NCBI GenBank assembly: GCA_027490345.1
Contig: JAIXYF010000475.1
Coordinates: 1 to 7,332 of the forward strand
Direction of reading: 5' to 3'
Source of the DNA: Novosphingobium sp.
GTDB taxonomy: Bacteria; Pseudomonadota; Alphaproteobacteria; Sphingomonadales; Sphingomonadaceae
Length of the DNA stretch: 7,332 nt
Below the pieces are notes generated by a model. That model had not been told where the DNA came from, ran no database searches, and was given only the letters and a program-made list of their open reading frames with translations. The number at the start of each line of letters is the position of its first letter. Positions within the stretch are counted from its first letter, which is position 1. Positions 1 to 6,613 of the stretch are shown here, in pieces. Made by a program: the position numbers and the translations under genes.

Positions 1-252
1 ACCAGCAAAGACCCCAGCGCCATCCTGCGCCCGTTGGATGGCCGCCTTGCCTCGGTCTCCATCGTCCCTGCCCCCGGCCACGACGCGCACACGCCCGAAG
101 ACTTCGCCCCCTTCACCGCGCTGCCCGTGGCGAGCTTCGACAATGTCGCCGAGGCGCTCGCCGCGCTGCCGGGCGAAGGCGATGTCCTGATCGCGGGCTC
201 GCTCTACCTCGCGGGTGATGTGCTGAGGCGCAACGAAGAAGCGCCGGACTAG
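1..252 (+). CDS. folC: Folylpolyglutamate synthase/dihydrofolate synthase, C-terminal end (partial)
   Basis: The reading frame is open from base 1 and ends at TAG (250-252), giving the last 83 residues of a protein whose start lies outside the window. The tail contains the GSLYLAGDVLR motif close to the end, typical of the C-terminal Mur-ligase-like domain of FolC, preceded by an alternating strand/helix pattern (ASVSIVPAPGH, then DNVAEALAAL). FolC adds glutamate to dihydropteroate or to folates using ATP in the cytoplasm, making and retaining folate cofactors. The ATP-binding and central domains are not in view, so activity cannot be judged. In related bacteria folC often follows accD, which would lie upstream of this window. 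The stop overlaps the stop of the convergent permease gene. A lone Mur-ligase-family paralogue is the alternative, but the motif fits FolC well. Confidence 0.85.
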   Translation, partial: TSKDPSAILRPLDGRLASVSIVPAPGHDAHTPEDFAPFTALPVASFDNVAEALAALPGEGDVLIAGSLYLAGDVLRRNEEAPD

Positions 253-1961
253 GCGGCTTCCTCCGCAGGCTGCATCGCCTTCTCCCGCGCCACCCGCACC
301 CATTCCGCGCAGACGAACGCCACCGCCACCAGCCCCGCTGCCGCCGTCCAGCGGAACACCGTGGCATAGCCGTAAAGATCGAACGCCTCCCCCGCGATCC
401 CGCGCCCCAAGGAGCCGATCAGAAACGTCAGCGAAGACATCAGCGCATATTGCACCGCGGTGTACTGCTTCGAAACGATGCCGGAGAGATAGGCCACGAA
501 GGCGGCCCCCGCGATGCCGGTGGAAATGTTCTCGAACGAAATCGCCAGCAGCAGCCGGATCATGCGCGGATCGAAGCCGAACAGCGCAAACAGCCAGTGC
601 AGCCCCACCGCCTTGCCCACCGCGTCGATATGGAGCGCGCCCTCGGCCAAGTCCGCATAAACGAAATTGCCCAGCATCGGCAGGATCGCGCCGATCAGGA
701 TCGTCGGCATCCGTGCCAGCCGCAGGAACAGATAGCCGCCAAGGCTGATCCCCGCGATGGTCATGAAGATGCCGAAGACCTTGGAGGCAAAGGCCACCTC
801 GTCCTTGGTGTACTTCAGATGCTCAAGGTAAAACGGAAACGCAAAACTCGACCACACGTTGTAGCACAGCGTGTAGGTCAGGATCATGCCGATCACCACG
901 AGCACACCCCAGCCCAGCCGCGCCACCAATTCGGCCAGCGGCGAAATCAGCGCGACATAGAGATGGTTCGCCGCCGTGCGCGCCGGGGAAACGCGGGTGT
1001 CCGGCGCGGTCAGCACCGCGCGGCCCTGCCGCTTGAGCAGGTTGGTGGTCGCCGCCACCACCAGCGGCACGGCCACAGTGGCGAGCACGATCAGCGGCGC
1101 ATATTCGCGGGTGAAGTCGCCCACCGAAGGGTGTTTCTCGCCCGGCCCGAGCGGGCTGAGCATCGTGATCATGAAACGGATGATCGTGCCGATGGCCCAG
1201 GCCCAGCTGGTTCCCACGATCAGCAGCGCCAGACCCCGCGCGCGCGGCTCAAGCTCGCCCGGCTGCGCCAGTGCTTCGTGCAACCGGCCCTGTTCGGGCC
1301 GCGGCGTATCAGGTGCGCGCAAGGTGACGATGCAGATCACCCCGATCAGCCCGGCCATCAGGCAATAGACCAGCGGCCACGACATCCGCCCCGCCAAGAC
1401 CAGCGCCAGCGCGCCGCCGACGATCGAGGCAATCCTGTAGCCGAACTGGTACATGGAAGAGAGCAGTTCGACCGGCGTATCCTCGTCCGCCACGTCGATC
1501 CGCCAGGCATCCACCGCCACGTCCTGCGTGGCCGAGGCCAGGGCCGCCACGAAGGCAAACAGCGCGAACGTGCCGATGGAAGTAGCCGGATCAGTCGCGG
1601 CAAGGCCGGCAAAGCCCAGCACCATCGCGATCTGGCACAGCAGGATCCAGCTCTTGCGCCGCCCCAGCACCTCCAGCCCAGGCAGCGCCATGCGGTCCAC
1701 CAAGGGGGACCACAGGAACTTGAACGAATAGGACAAGCCGATCCACGAAAGCACGCCGATGGTCGCGAGATCGATCTTCACTTCGCCCAGCCACGCATTT
1801 AGCGTGCCGATCAGCAGCGCATAGGGCAGGCCAGAGGAAAATCCGAAGCCCAGCATCGTGGCCGATTTGCGCGCGCCAAGCGCCACCATCAGCAGCCGAA
1901 ACCCCTTGGGACGCGGCGGCTTTTCGGCCTCAGCGCCTGTTGATGCCCCGGTCGATGCCAT
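249..1961 (-). CDS. ampG: AmpG-type muropeptide MFS permease
   Basis: This 570-residue polytopic inner-membrane protein resembles AmpG, which imports GlcNAc-anhydroMurNAc peptides released during cell-wall turnover so that they can be recycled; in some bacteria this flux also controls beta-lactamase induction. AmpG-like signatures are GFSSGLPYALL (residues 40-50), the loop KFLWSPLVDR (81-90) followed by LGRRKSW (99-105), ASATQDVAVDAWRID (142-156), and SFENISTGIAGAAFVAYLSG (475-494). It is longer than the roughly 490-residue E. coli protein. The excess lies mostly in a central stretch of about residues 240-345 that holds two extra hydrophobic segments (about 243-263 and 288-306). The ATG at 1961 was chosen because AAGGG lies six bases upstream; an in-frame TTG (2009) and ATG (1997) would add 16 or 12 residues without a comparable site. 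Substrate is inferred from family only; a general AmpG-like MFS transporter is the cautious reading. Confidence 0.87.
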   Translation of the reverse strand: MASTGASTGAEAEKPPRPKGFRLLMVALGARKSATMLGFGFSSGLPYALLIGTLNAWLGEVKIDLATIGVLSWIGLSYSFKFLWSPLVDRMALPGLEVLGRRKSWILLCQIAMVLGFAGLAATDPATSIGTFALFAFVAALASATQDVAVDAWRIDVADEDTPVELLSSMYQFGYRIASIVGGALALVLAGRMSWPLVYCLMAGLIGVICIVTLRAPDTPRPEQGRLHEALAQPGELEPRARGLALLIVGTSWAWAIGTIIRFMITMLSPLGPGEKHPSVGDFTREYAPLIVLATVAVPLVVAATTNLLKRQGRAVLTAPDTRVSPARTAANHLYVALISPLAELVARLGWGVLVVIGMILTYTLCYNVWSSFAFPFYLEHLKYTKDEVAFASKVFGIFMTIAGISLGGYLFLRLARMPTILIGAILPMLGNFVYADLAEGALHIDAVGKAVGLHWLFALFGFDPRMIRLLLAISFENISTGIAGAAFVAYLSGIVSKQYTAVQYALMSSLTFLIGSLGRGIAGEAFDLYGYATVFRWTAAAGLVAVAFVCAEWVRVAREKAMQPAEEAA

Positions 1962-2061
1962 TTCAAACCCTTGCTGCCACCCGAAATTACCCTGCATGAT
2001 TAGCGGCAAATTGCGCTATGCCTAGCACCGGAGAGACACGAAATCCGGGGAGAGCCGCAAA
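1962..2061. promoter_or_regulatory. Divergent spacer between the ampG-type gene and the Rieske operon
   Basis: This 100-bp stretch must hold the start signals for both the leftward permease gene and the rightward oxygenase-rluB-rsmD run. It is locally richer in A and T around 1984-2020 than its surroundings. I see no pair of boxes close enough to the sigma-70 consensus to call a promoter in either direction. A short inverted repeat, GCTA-TGCC-TAGC, sits at 2015-2026 and could be an operator half or chance. The purine-rich GGGGAGAG at 2047-2054 is the likely ribosome binding region of the gene at 2062. Confidence 0.4.
1968..1972 (-). promoter_or_regulatory. Ribosome binding site of the AmpG-type permease
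   Basis: Read on the minus strand this is AAGGG, six bases before the ATG at 1961. It decides between three in-frame starts (2009 TTG, 1997 ATG, 1961 ATG) in favour of the shortest product. The discarded extension is not hydrophobic and does not look like a needed part of the first membrane segment. Confidence 0.6.
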
Positions 2062-3216
2062 ATGGCCACCACTGAACGGGCAATGCGGCCCACCGATGGC
2101 CAGCTTGCGCTGGCCCGCCTCGTTGCATCGGGCGCAGGCCGCAAGGCGGACAGCATCGCGCACGTCCCGGCCATGGTCTACACCGATCCCGCACATTGGG
2201 CGCGCGAGAAAGCCGCGCTGTTCAGCGCGCTGCCGCAAGTCCTCGCCCCGTCCGCGCTACTGCCGCAGCCGGGCATGGCTGTTCCTCACGACGCGACCGG
2301 CAGGCCCCTCCTGATCACGCGCGACACAGTAGGCAAAGCGCACGTCTTCATGAACGTGTGCCGCCACCGGGGCACCCGCCTTGTAGAAGGCGGCGAAGCG
2401 GCCTGCGCCAAGCGCCTCGTCTGCCCCTATCACGCGTGGACTTATGGCACCGACGGCAAGCTCCTCGCGCTGCCCCGCCCCGATACCTTTCCCGCGCTCG
2501 ATCACGCCGCCCATAGCCTCGTCGAACTTCCCAGCCTCGAAGCAGGCGGGCTGATATGGTTCGCGCGCAGGCCCGCGGATTTCAGCCACGCCGCTACAAT
2601 CAGCGCCGATTTCGCCGCTGCAGACCTTGGCCATCACTATCTCTATGCCCGCCGCACACATCGGGTCGCGTCCAACTGGAAGCTGATCATGGACGCATTT
2701 CTCGAAAGCTACCACGTGCAGCGTCTCCACGCCCGGACCATCGGCCCCTATTTCAAGGACGGCATCACGGCGGGCGACGAGATCGGCCCGCACATGCGCT
2801 CGTTGGTCGGCCGCGCCGCCGAACTGGAAGGGCTCGATCTGGCCGATTGGCCCGCGCTGCGCCGCGTGGCCACGTTTGCCTATCAGCTGTTTCCCGCCAC
2901 CGTGATCGTGATCAGCCCGGATTACGTGAACCTGATGACGATCATGCCGCAGGCCCACGACCTCACACTGGTCGAAGATTTCATGCTGATTGCCGAGGCA
3001 CCACAAACCGAAAAGGCCGAGGACCACTGGCGGCGCAGCTGGGAGCTGCTCGACGGACAAGTGTTCGGCGCCGAGGATTTCCGCGCCGCCGAACTGGGCC
3101 AGCAGGGCCTTGCCACCGGCGCCGTCCCGCAGCTCACGCTGGGCACACTCGAAGGCGGAATCCGCCGTTTCCACGAGATCTGCCAGCAGGAAATCGCCCG
3201 ATACGAAGAAGGGTGA
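2062..3216 (+). CDS. Rieske [2Fe-2S] non-heme iron oxygenase, large (alpha) subunit-like
   Basis: This 384-residue cytoplasmic protein belongs to the Rieske aromatic-ring-hydroxylating oxygenase family. The N-terminal Rieske domain carries C100-x-H102 and C121-x2-H124 (in CRHRG and CPYHAW), the four ligands of the 2Fe-2S cluster. The C-terminal catalytic domain starts with NWKL (205-208) and has E215-x2-H218-x4-H223, the two iron-binding histidines; D339 in the GAEDF stretch is the likely third ligand. All key residues are present, so it should be active. Such enzymes use O2 and electrons from a reductase, often through a ferredoxin, to hydroxylate or demethylate a substrate; no such partner and no small subunit is encoded nearby. 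The substrate cannot be read from sequence: aromatic, quaternary-amine and O- or N-demethylating members share these motifs. It precedes rluB by 32 bp and is probably co-transcribed with it. The ATG is preceded by GGAG about nine bases upstream. Confidence 0.9.
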   Translation: MATTERAMRPTDGQLALARLVASGAGRKADSIAHVPAMVYTDPAHWAREKAALFSALPQVLAPSALLPQPGMAVPHDATGRPLLITRDTVGKAHVFMNVCRHRGTRLVEGGEAACAKRLVCPYHAWTYGTDGKLLALPRPDTFPALDHAAHSLVELPSLEAGGLIWFARRPADFSHAATISADFAAADLGHHYLYARRTHRVASNWKLIMDAFLESYHVQRLHARTIGPYFKDGITAGDEIGPHMRSLVGRAAELEGLDLADWPALRRVATFAYQLFPATVIVISPDYVNLMTIMPQAHDLTLVEDFMLIAEAPQTEKAEDHWRRSWELLDGQVFGAEDFRAAELGQQGLATGAVPQLTLGTLEGGIRRFHEICQQEIARYEEG

Positions 3217-3236
3217 CGGCGCGCCCACTCCGGCGT

Positions 3237-3242
3237 AAGGGG
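3237..3242 (+). promoter_or_regulatory. Ribosome binding site of rluB
   Basis: AAGGGG lies six bases before the ATG at 3249 in the 32-bp gap after the oxygenase stop. It fixes the rluB start, which is otherwise ambiguous because the same frame stays open for another 231 codons upstream, back to 2556, inside the oxygenase gene. Confidence 0.75.
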
Positions 3243-3248
3243 CAAACC

Positions 3249-4559
3249 ATGGCATTCCCCCCCAAAGACAGGAGCGGCCGACCGGGAAGGCCCGCGGCTC
3301 CTACCGGCACAGGCAGCAACAGCAGCGGCAGGGGTACGCGCACCGCCAAGCCTGCGCCCTACAAGATCCCCGCGCCGCGCCTGCCAAAGGCGCCCGCCGC
3401 GCCGCAAGTCCGCGCGCTCGCCGATGATGGAACGCTGCGCGAAGGCGACCGCATCGCCAAGCTGCTCGCCCGCGCCGGGATCGCCAGCCGCCGCGAGATC
3501 GAACGGTTCATCAGCGAAGGCCGCATCGCGCTGAATGGCGAAGTGATCACCACCCCCGCCACGATCCTCAAGAACTTGCGCGGCGTCACGGTTGACGGCA
3601 ACCCCGTCGCCGCGCCCGCGCCGCCGCGGCTGTTCATGTTCCACAAGCCTTCGGGCCTGATCACCGCAGAGCGCGATCCCACCGGGCGGCCCACGATCTA
3701 CACCGCGCTGCGCAATGCGCTGCCCGAAGGCGCAGGCCGGGTGATGCCGGTCGGCCGGCTCGATATCAACACCGAAGGGCTGCTGCTGCTCACCAATGAC
3801 GGCGAACTGAAGCGCGCGATGGAACTGCCCGCCAATGGCGTGCCGCGCACCTACCGCGCGCGCACCTTCGGCGATGTCTCGCAGCTCATGCTCGATGATC
3901 TGATGCAGGGGATCGAGATCGAGGGCATCCGCTATGGCCCGATCAATGCCAATATGGAACGCAGCGCAGGCCGCAACAAGTGGATCGAGCTGACGCTGAC
4001 CGAAGGCAAGAACCGCGAAGTGCGCCGCGTCCTCGAACACCTCGGCCTCGAAGTCTCGCGCCTCTTGCGCCTACGCTATGGCCCGTTCGATCTGGGCGAA
4101 CTGCCGCGTGGCGGGGCAGAGGAAGTGCCGCAAATCGTGGTCGAACGCTTCCGCAAGGGCCTTGCTGGCGATCACGCCACGCGCGTGCAGCAGGCGGTCC
4201 ATGCTGGAAAGGCCTATGCACCGCGTGCGCCCAAACCCGTGGAAGAAGCCGCAAAGCCGGCCAGATCGGCGCGAGCGCTGCGCGAGCCCGAGCGGCCTTC
4301 GCGTCTGCGCGCAGAACCTGAACGTACTTCACCCGAACGTCCCTCGCGCATTCGGCCTTCCGCTGATGCCGGTCAGCTTGTGTCCAAGCCTGCAGCACCC
4401 AAAAAGCCCGTGAAGACCTACCCCAACCGGCCTTATGCCAAGGCTCCGGCCGAAGCGCCCCAGCCCCAGCCTTCACCGGGCCCCGATGCCCGCGCGCCGC
4501 GCAAGACGCTGCGCAGTTCGCCAAAGAAGCCCGGCGGACGGCCCGGAGCCAAGCGCTGA
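3249..4559 (+). CDS. rluB: 23S rRNA pseudouridine synthase, RluB type, with long basic tail
   Basis: The product (436 residues) belongs to the RsuA/RluB/RluE/RluF family, which isomerises a specific uridine of rRNA to pseudouridine; E. coli RluB acts on U2605 of 23S rRNA. In order it has a basic Pro/Gly/Ser-rich leader (1-60), an S4 RNA-binding domain (about 66-112, RIAKLLARAGIASRREIERF), and the catalytic domain (about 126-300). The latter opens with MFHKPSGLITAERD and carries GRLDINTEGLLLLTNDG at 169-185, with D172 as the nucleophile. TLTEGKNREVRR (249-260) and LRLRYGPFDLGELPRGG (273-289) match RluB better than RsuA. Residues from about 310 to 436 are rich in Pro, Arg, Lys and Ala, probably disordered, and include a repeated ERPSRLR/ERPSRIR unit; E. 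coli RluB is far shorter at 291 residues. The final TGA overlaps the rsmD ATG by one base, so the two are likely translationally coupled. Assignment within the family is strong but target position is inferred. Confidence 0.9.
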   Translation: MAFPPKDRSGRPGRPAAPTGTGSNSSGRGTRTAKPAPYKIPAPRLPKAPAAPQVRALADDGTLREGDRIAKLLARAGIASRREIERFISEGRIALNGEVITTPATILKNLRGVTVDGNPVAAPAPPRLFMFHKPSGLITAERDPTGRPTIYTALRNALPEGAGRVMPVGRLDINTEGLLLLTNDGELKRAMELPANGVPRTYRARTFGDVSQLMLDDLMQGIEIEGIRYGPINANMERSAGRNKWIELTLTEGKNREVRRVLEHLGLEVSRLLRLRYGPFDLGELPRGGAEEVPQIVVERFRKGLAGDHATRVQQAVHAGKAYAPRAPKPVEEAAKPARSARALREPERPSRLRAEPERTSPERPSRIRPSADAGQLVSKPAAPKKPVKTYPNRPYAKAPAEAPQPQPSPGPDARAPRKTLRSSPKKPGGRPGAKR

Positions 4560-5107
4560 TGCTGCGGATCATTGCCGGCACCTGGCGCGGCCGCAAGCTG
4601 CAGGCCCCGGCGGGCGATACCACTCGCCCCACCGCAGACCGCACGCGCGAGACGCTGTTTTCGATGCTCACCAGCCGCCTTGGCAGCTGGGAGGATCTCA
4701 CCGTGGCAGACCTGTTCGCAGGCTCGGGTGCACTTGGCCTCGAAGCCCTCTCGCGCGGCGCGGCCAAAGCCGTGTTCGTGGAGCAGGATGCCGCCGCCAT
4801 CCGCGCGCTGCGCGCCAATATCGCCGCACTTCAGGCGCAGGGGCAATGCGATGTGCGCGCCGCCTCGGTCCTCGCGCTTGGCCCGGCGCCCGCGCCGCTC
4901 GATGTGGTGATGCTCGATCCGCCTTATGGCTCGGGCGCCGGCGCGGTCTCGATCGAGCGCCTCCTGCGCCTTGGCTGGATCGGCCCTGCCACGTGGGTCA
5001 GCCTCGAAACCCATGCGGACGAACCTGCCGGGGTGCGCAGCCTGACGGTGGATGCCGAACGCAAGGTCGGCAAGGCGCGGCTGACGCTGCTGCACGCAGG
5101 CGAATAA
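4559..5107 (+). CDS. rsmD: 16S rRNA (guanine(966)-N(2))-methyltransferase RsmD
   Basis: This 182-residue protein has the full RsmD layout: MLRIIAGTWRGRKL at the N-terminus, RPTADRTRETLFSML (23-37), the AdoMet-binding motif I DLFAGSGALGLEALSRGA (51-68), an acidic residue ending the next strand (VFVEQD, 72-77), and the catalytic DPPYGSG (120-126). RsmD uses S-adenosylmethionine to methylate the exocyclic N2 of G966 in 16S rRNA during assembly of the 30S subunit. Length matches the family (E. coli about 198). The ATG shares its A with the TGA of rluB, and a GGAG lies ten bases upstream inside the rluB end. Pairing a 23S pseudouridine synthase with a 16S methyltransferase makes this a small ribosome-maturation operon. 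Transcription probably ends in the palindromic element that follows the TAA. Confidence is high because both diagnostic motifs are intact. Confidence 0.94.
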   Translation: MLRIIAGTWRGRKLQAPAGDTTRPTADRTRETLFSMLTSRLGSWEDLTVADLFAGSGALGLEALSRGAAKAVFVEQDAAAIRALRANIAALQAQGQCDVRAASVLALGPAPAPLDVVMLDPPYGSGAGAVSIERLLRLGWIGPATWVSLETHADEPAGVRSLTVDAERKVGKARLTLLHAGE

Positions 5108-5116
5108 CCCCTCCGT

Positions 5117-5131
5117 CAGCCCTTCGGGCTG
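5117..5131 (+). terminator. Short perfect hairpin just after rsmD
   Basis: CAGCCC-TTC-GGGCTG is a perfect six-base-pair stem with a three-base loop, starting nine bases after the rsmD stop. No run of T follows, so if it acts in termination it would act together with the longer hairpin at 5135-5169 or with Rho. It may equally be just the distal stem of the REP-like unit. Confidence 0.45.
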
Positions 5132-5134
5132 CCA

Positions 5135-5169
5135 CCTCCCCATTTGTGCCTGCGGCAAAAATGGAGAGG
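5135..5169 (+). terminator. Long hairpin downstream of rsmD (left half of the palindromic element)
   Basis: CCTCCCCATTTGTGCC (5135-5150) pairs with GGCAAAAATGGAGAGG (5154-5169) around a three-base TGC loop; 14 of 16 positions pair. A T-rich patch, TTCTTTTG, follows at 5184-5191, too far away for a classical intrinsic terminator. It is the strongest single stem-loop in the window and the best candidate for stabilising or ending the rsmD message. Confidence 0.45.
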
Positions 5170-5192
5170 GAAAAGAGACTGCCTTCTTTTGT

Positions 5193-5224
5193 CCTCCCTA
5201 TTTTTGCGAAACACAAATGGGGAG
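5193..5224 (-). terminator. Hairpin downstream of the MHS transporter gene (right half of the element)
   Basis: The arms 5194-5206 and 5212-5224 pair imperfectly (one T-C mismatch, one G-T wobble) around a short GCGAAA-type apex. Read leftwards it lies about 30 bases beyond the transporter stop and could end that transcript; beyond it on the minus strand there is no clean T run. Its mirror relation to 5135-5169 is the reason to regard the gap as a bidirectional ending. Confidence 0.35.
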
Positions 5225-5253
5225 ATGGTCCGCGAAGCGGGTCGAAGGAGTGC

Positions 5254-6522
5254 TTACTGTCGTGGCGCCGCCAGCACGCCCACCAGCGTCACGATCCCCG
5301 CCAGCGTCAGCACGAGGCCCGTCCACACCACGCCGCCATTGGTGGCGAGCCACGCCGCGCCCAGCGGCGCCAGCGCCCCGCCGACGATCCCGCCCATGTT
5401 GAACGCCAGCGAAATGCCGGTGTAGCGCACTTCCACCGGATAGAGTGACGGCAGCCACGCGCCGATCGGGCCATAGCACAGCCCCATCACGAACAGCGCG
5501 GCAGACAGCGTGAGGAACAGCACCAGCAGCGATCCTGCCGCCAACCCGGCCCCGAACACGAGACCGACAACACATGTCAGCCCTGCCCCCACCGCCATCA
5601 CCGTGCGCGGGCTCGTCGCATCGGACCACCACCCCGATACGATGATCCCGATGGCAAACACCACGTCCGCGCCCAGCTGGATCGCCAGCACCGTCTCACG
5701 CGGGTAGCCCAGCGTCTTCGTCGCGAAGCCCAGCGCGAAGGTCGTCGCGAGGTAGAACAGCGCAAAGCACGCGATCACTCCCATCGTTCCGGCCAGCACC
5801 GCGCCGGGATAGCGCGTCAGCAGCACGCCCAGCGGCACGCGCGGCGGCGGCGCAGCTTCGATCGCTTCCTTGAACGCAGGTGTTTCGCCGATCCTCAGCC
5901 TGATCCACAGGCCCAGGATCACCAGCAGCGCGCTCGCCACGAAGGGCACCCGCCAGCCCCAGCTCAGAAAGTCCGATTCGGACAGCATGAGCCCCAGAAT
6001 CAGGAACAGCCCGTTGGCAAACAGGAACCCCAGCGGCGCCCCCAGCGGCGCTGCAATGCCGAAACGGGCCTCCATGCCCTTTGGTGCATTCTCCACCGCG
6101 AGCAGCGAAGCCCCGCCCCATTCGCCGCCCAAACCGAAGCCCTGACCAAAGCGCAGCAGGCACAGCAGCGCGGGCGCGACCCACCCCGCCACGGCATAGC
6201 CCGGCAGGAATGCGACAAGGAATGTCGAGATGCCCATCAGCAGCAGCGAAGCCACCAGCGTCGATTTGCGTCCGATCCGGTCCCCGAAATGGCCGAACGC
6301 CACCGCCCCCACCGGACGGGCAAAAAACGCGATGCCAAAGGTCATTAGCGCCAGCAGCGTCTGCGCCGCCTGGCTTTCCGCCGGGAAAAACAGCGGCCCG
6401 ATTACCAGCGCCGCGGCCGTCCCGAAGATGTAGAAATCGTAGAACTCGACCGCCGTGCCAACGAGGCTCGCCATGAGCACGCGCGCATGTGTCCGGAACG
6501 GATTCGCCGAAGCGCCTGTCAT
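5254..6522 (-). CDS. MFS transporter, metabolite:H+ symporter (MHS) family
   Basis: The 422-residue protein is a 12-helix-type inner-membrane carrier of the MHS branch of the major facilitator superfamily (relatives: ProP, KgtP, ShiA, citrate and dicarboxylate carriers). The first helix has GTAVEFYDFYIFGTAAALV (22-40), the MHS hallmark. The loop 2-3 motif is GHFGDRIGRK (77-86), and RFGQGFGLGGEWGGA (124-138) is the family's second conserved motif. The middle loop holds RLRIGETPAFKEAIE, also usual in the group. Length and ends look complete. The substrate, probably a small organic acid, amino acid or osmolyte moved with protons, cannot be fixed from sequence. It stands alone, convergent to rsmD and divergent from a chemoreceptor gene; no catabolic genes adjoin. 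The ATG at 6522 is taken because it gives a normal N-terminal length, although its upstream TAAGG is closer than usual; an ATG at 6474 is possible. Confidence 0.88.
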   Translation of the reverse strand: MTGASANPFRTHARVLMASLVGTAVEFYDFYIFGTAAALVIGPLFFPAESQAAQTLLALMTFGIAFFARPVGAVAFGHFGDRIGRKSTLVASLLLMGISTFLVAFLPGYAVAGWVAPALLCLLRFGQGFGLGGEWGGASLLAVENAPKGMEARFGIAAPLGAPLGFLFANGLFLILGLMLSESDFLSWGWRVPFVASALLVILGLWIRLRIGETPAFKEAIEAAPPPRVPLGVLLTRYPGAVLAGTMGVIACFALFYLATTFALGFATKTLGYPRETVLAIQLGADVVFAIGIIVSGWWSDATSPRTVMAVGAGLTCVVGLVFGAGLAAGSLLVLFLTLSAALFVMGLCYGPIGAWLPSLYPVEVRYTGISLAFNMGGIVGGALAPLGAAWLATNGGVVWTGLVLTLAGIVTLVGVLAAPRQ

Positions 6523-6584
6523 AGCCTTACCGATCCCCCACCAAGGAAGGTTAAGCCGGTCTTCCCGCCCTTCCCCGCGCGAGC

Positions 6585-6613
6585 CGCTATGGCAGCGTTT
6601 TCCATATCGTCAA
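6585..6613 (-). promoter_or_regulatory. Possible sigma-70 type promoter of the MHS transporter
   Basis: On the minus strand TTGACG (complement of 6608-6613) matches the -35 consensus in five of six positions. Seventeen bases further comes ATAGCG (complement of 6585-6590), only a weak -10. The distance to the start codon at 6522 would leave a leader of roughly 55 bases. The -35 is good, the -10 poor, so this is tentative. Confidence 0.3.

Larger units (their letters stand above)
5108..5253. repeat. Nested palindromic intergenic element (two inverted REP-like halves)
   Basis: The gap between the convergent genes is an imperfect inverted repeat over almost its whole length. The best outer arms are 5132-5148 and 5212-5228 (CCACCTCCCCATTTGTG against CACAAATGGGGAGATGG), complementary at 16 of 17 positions. 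Inner arms 5155-5169 and 5193-5207 match at 12-13 of 15. Each half also folds on itself: 5135-5169 and 5193-5224 both form long hairpins built from a CCTCCC-ATTT arm. Outside each half is a smaller hairpin (5117-5131 on the left, 5230-5240 on the right), flanked by related CTCCGTC-type sequence in mirrored orientation. From memory, intergenic sequences of the CTCCCCATTTG kind recur in sphingomonad genomes, so this looks like two copies of a REP-like unit head to head. It probably also ends transcription from both sides. Confidence 0.75.

Noticed and set aside
450..1802. A 450-codon open frame on the plus strand antisense to the permease gene
   Set aside because: Its product is a His/Arg/Gln-rich string with no domain pattern, while the opposite strand encodes a clear membrane carrier. 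Long antisense frames are expected in GC-rich coding DNA.
2556..3248. Upstream extension of the rluB frame by 231 codons
   Set aside because: The extension lies inside the oxygenase gene in another frame and is Arg/Pro-rich shadow sequence. The AAGGGG site before the ATG at 3249 gives a normal RluB start.
2257..3255. A 332-codon minus-strand frame opposite the Rieske oxygenase
   Set aside because: The plus strand has all Rieske and iron-binding motifs; the antisense product shows no recognisable family signature and has no ribosome binding site that stands out.
2922..4040. A 372-codon minus-strand frame spanning the end of the oxygenase and most of rluB
   Set aside because: It crosses two well-supported plus-strand genes and its product has no family features; a composition effect.
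3943..4818. A 291-codon minus-strand frame across the rluB/rsmD junction
   Set aside because: Arg/Ala/Ser-rich antisense shadow; the rluB tail and the rsmD motifs on the plus strand explain the sequence.
5108..5253. The palindromic gap considered as a CRISPR fragment or a miniature insertion sequence
   Set aside because: There are only two repeat halves, inverted rather than direct, with no spacers of equal length; no target-site duplication flanks the element.
4433..5448. Two open frames crossing rsmD and the palindromic gap, one on each strand (4435-5448 plus, 4433-5158 minus)
   Set aside because: They lack domain signatures and overlap rsmD, whose AdoMet-binding and DPPY motifs are intact.
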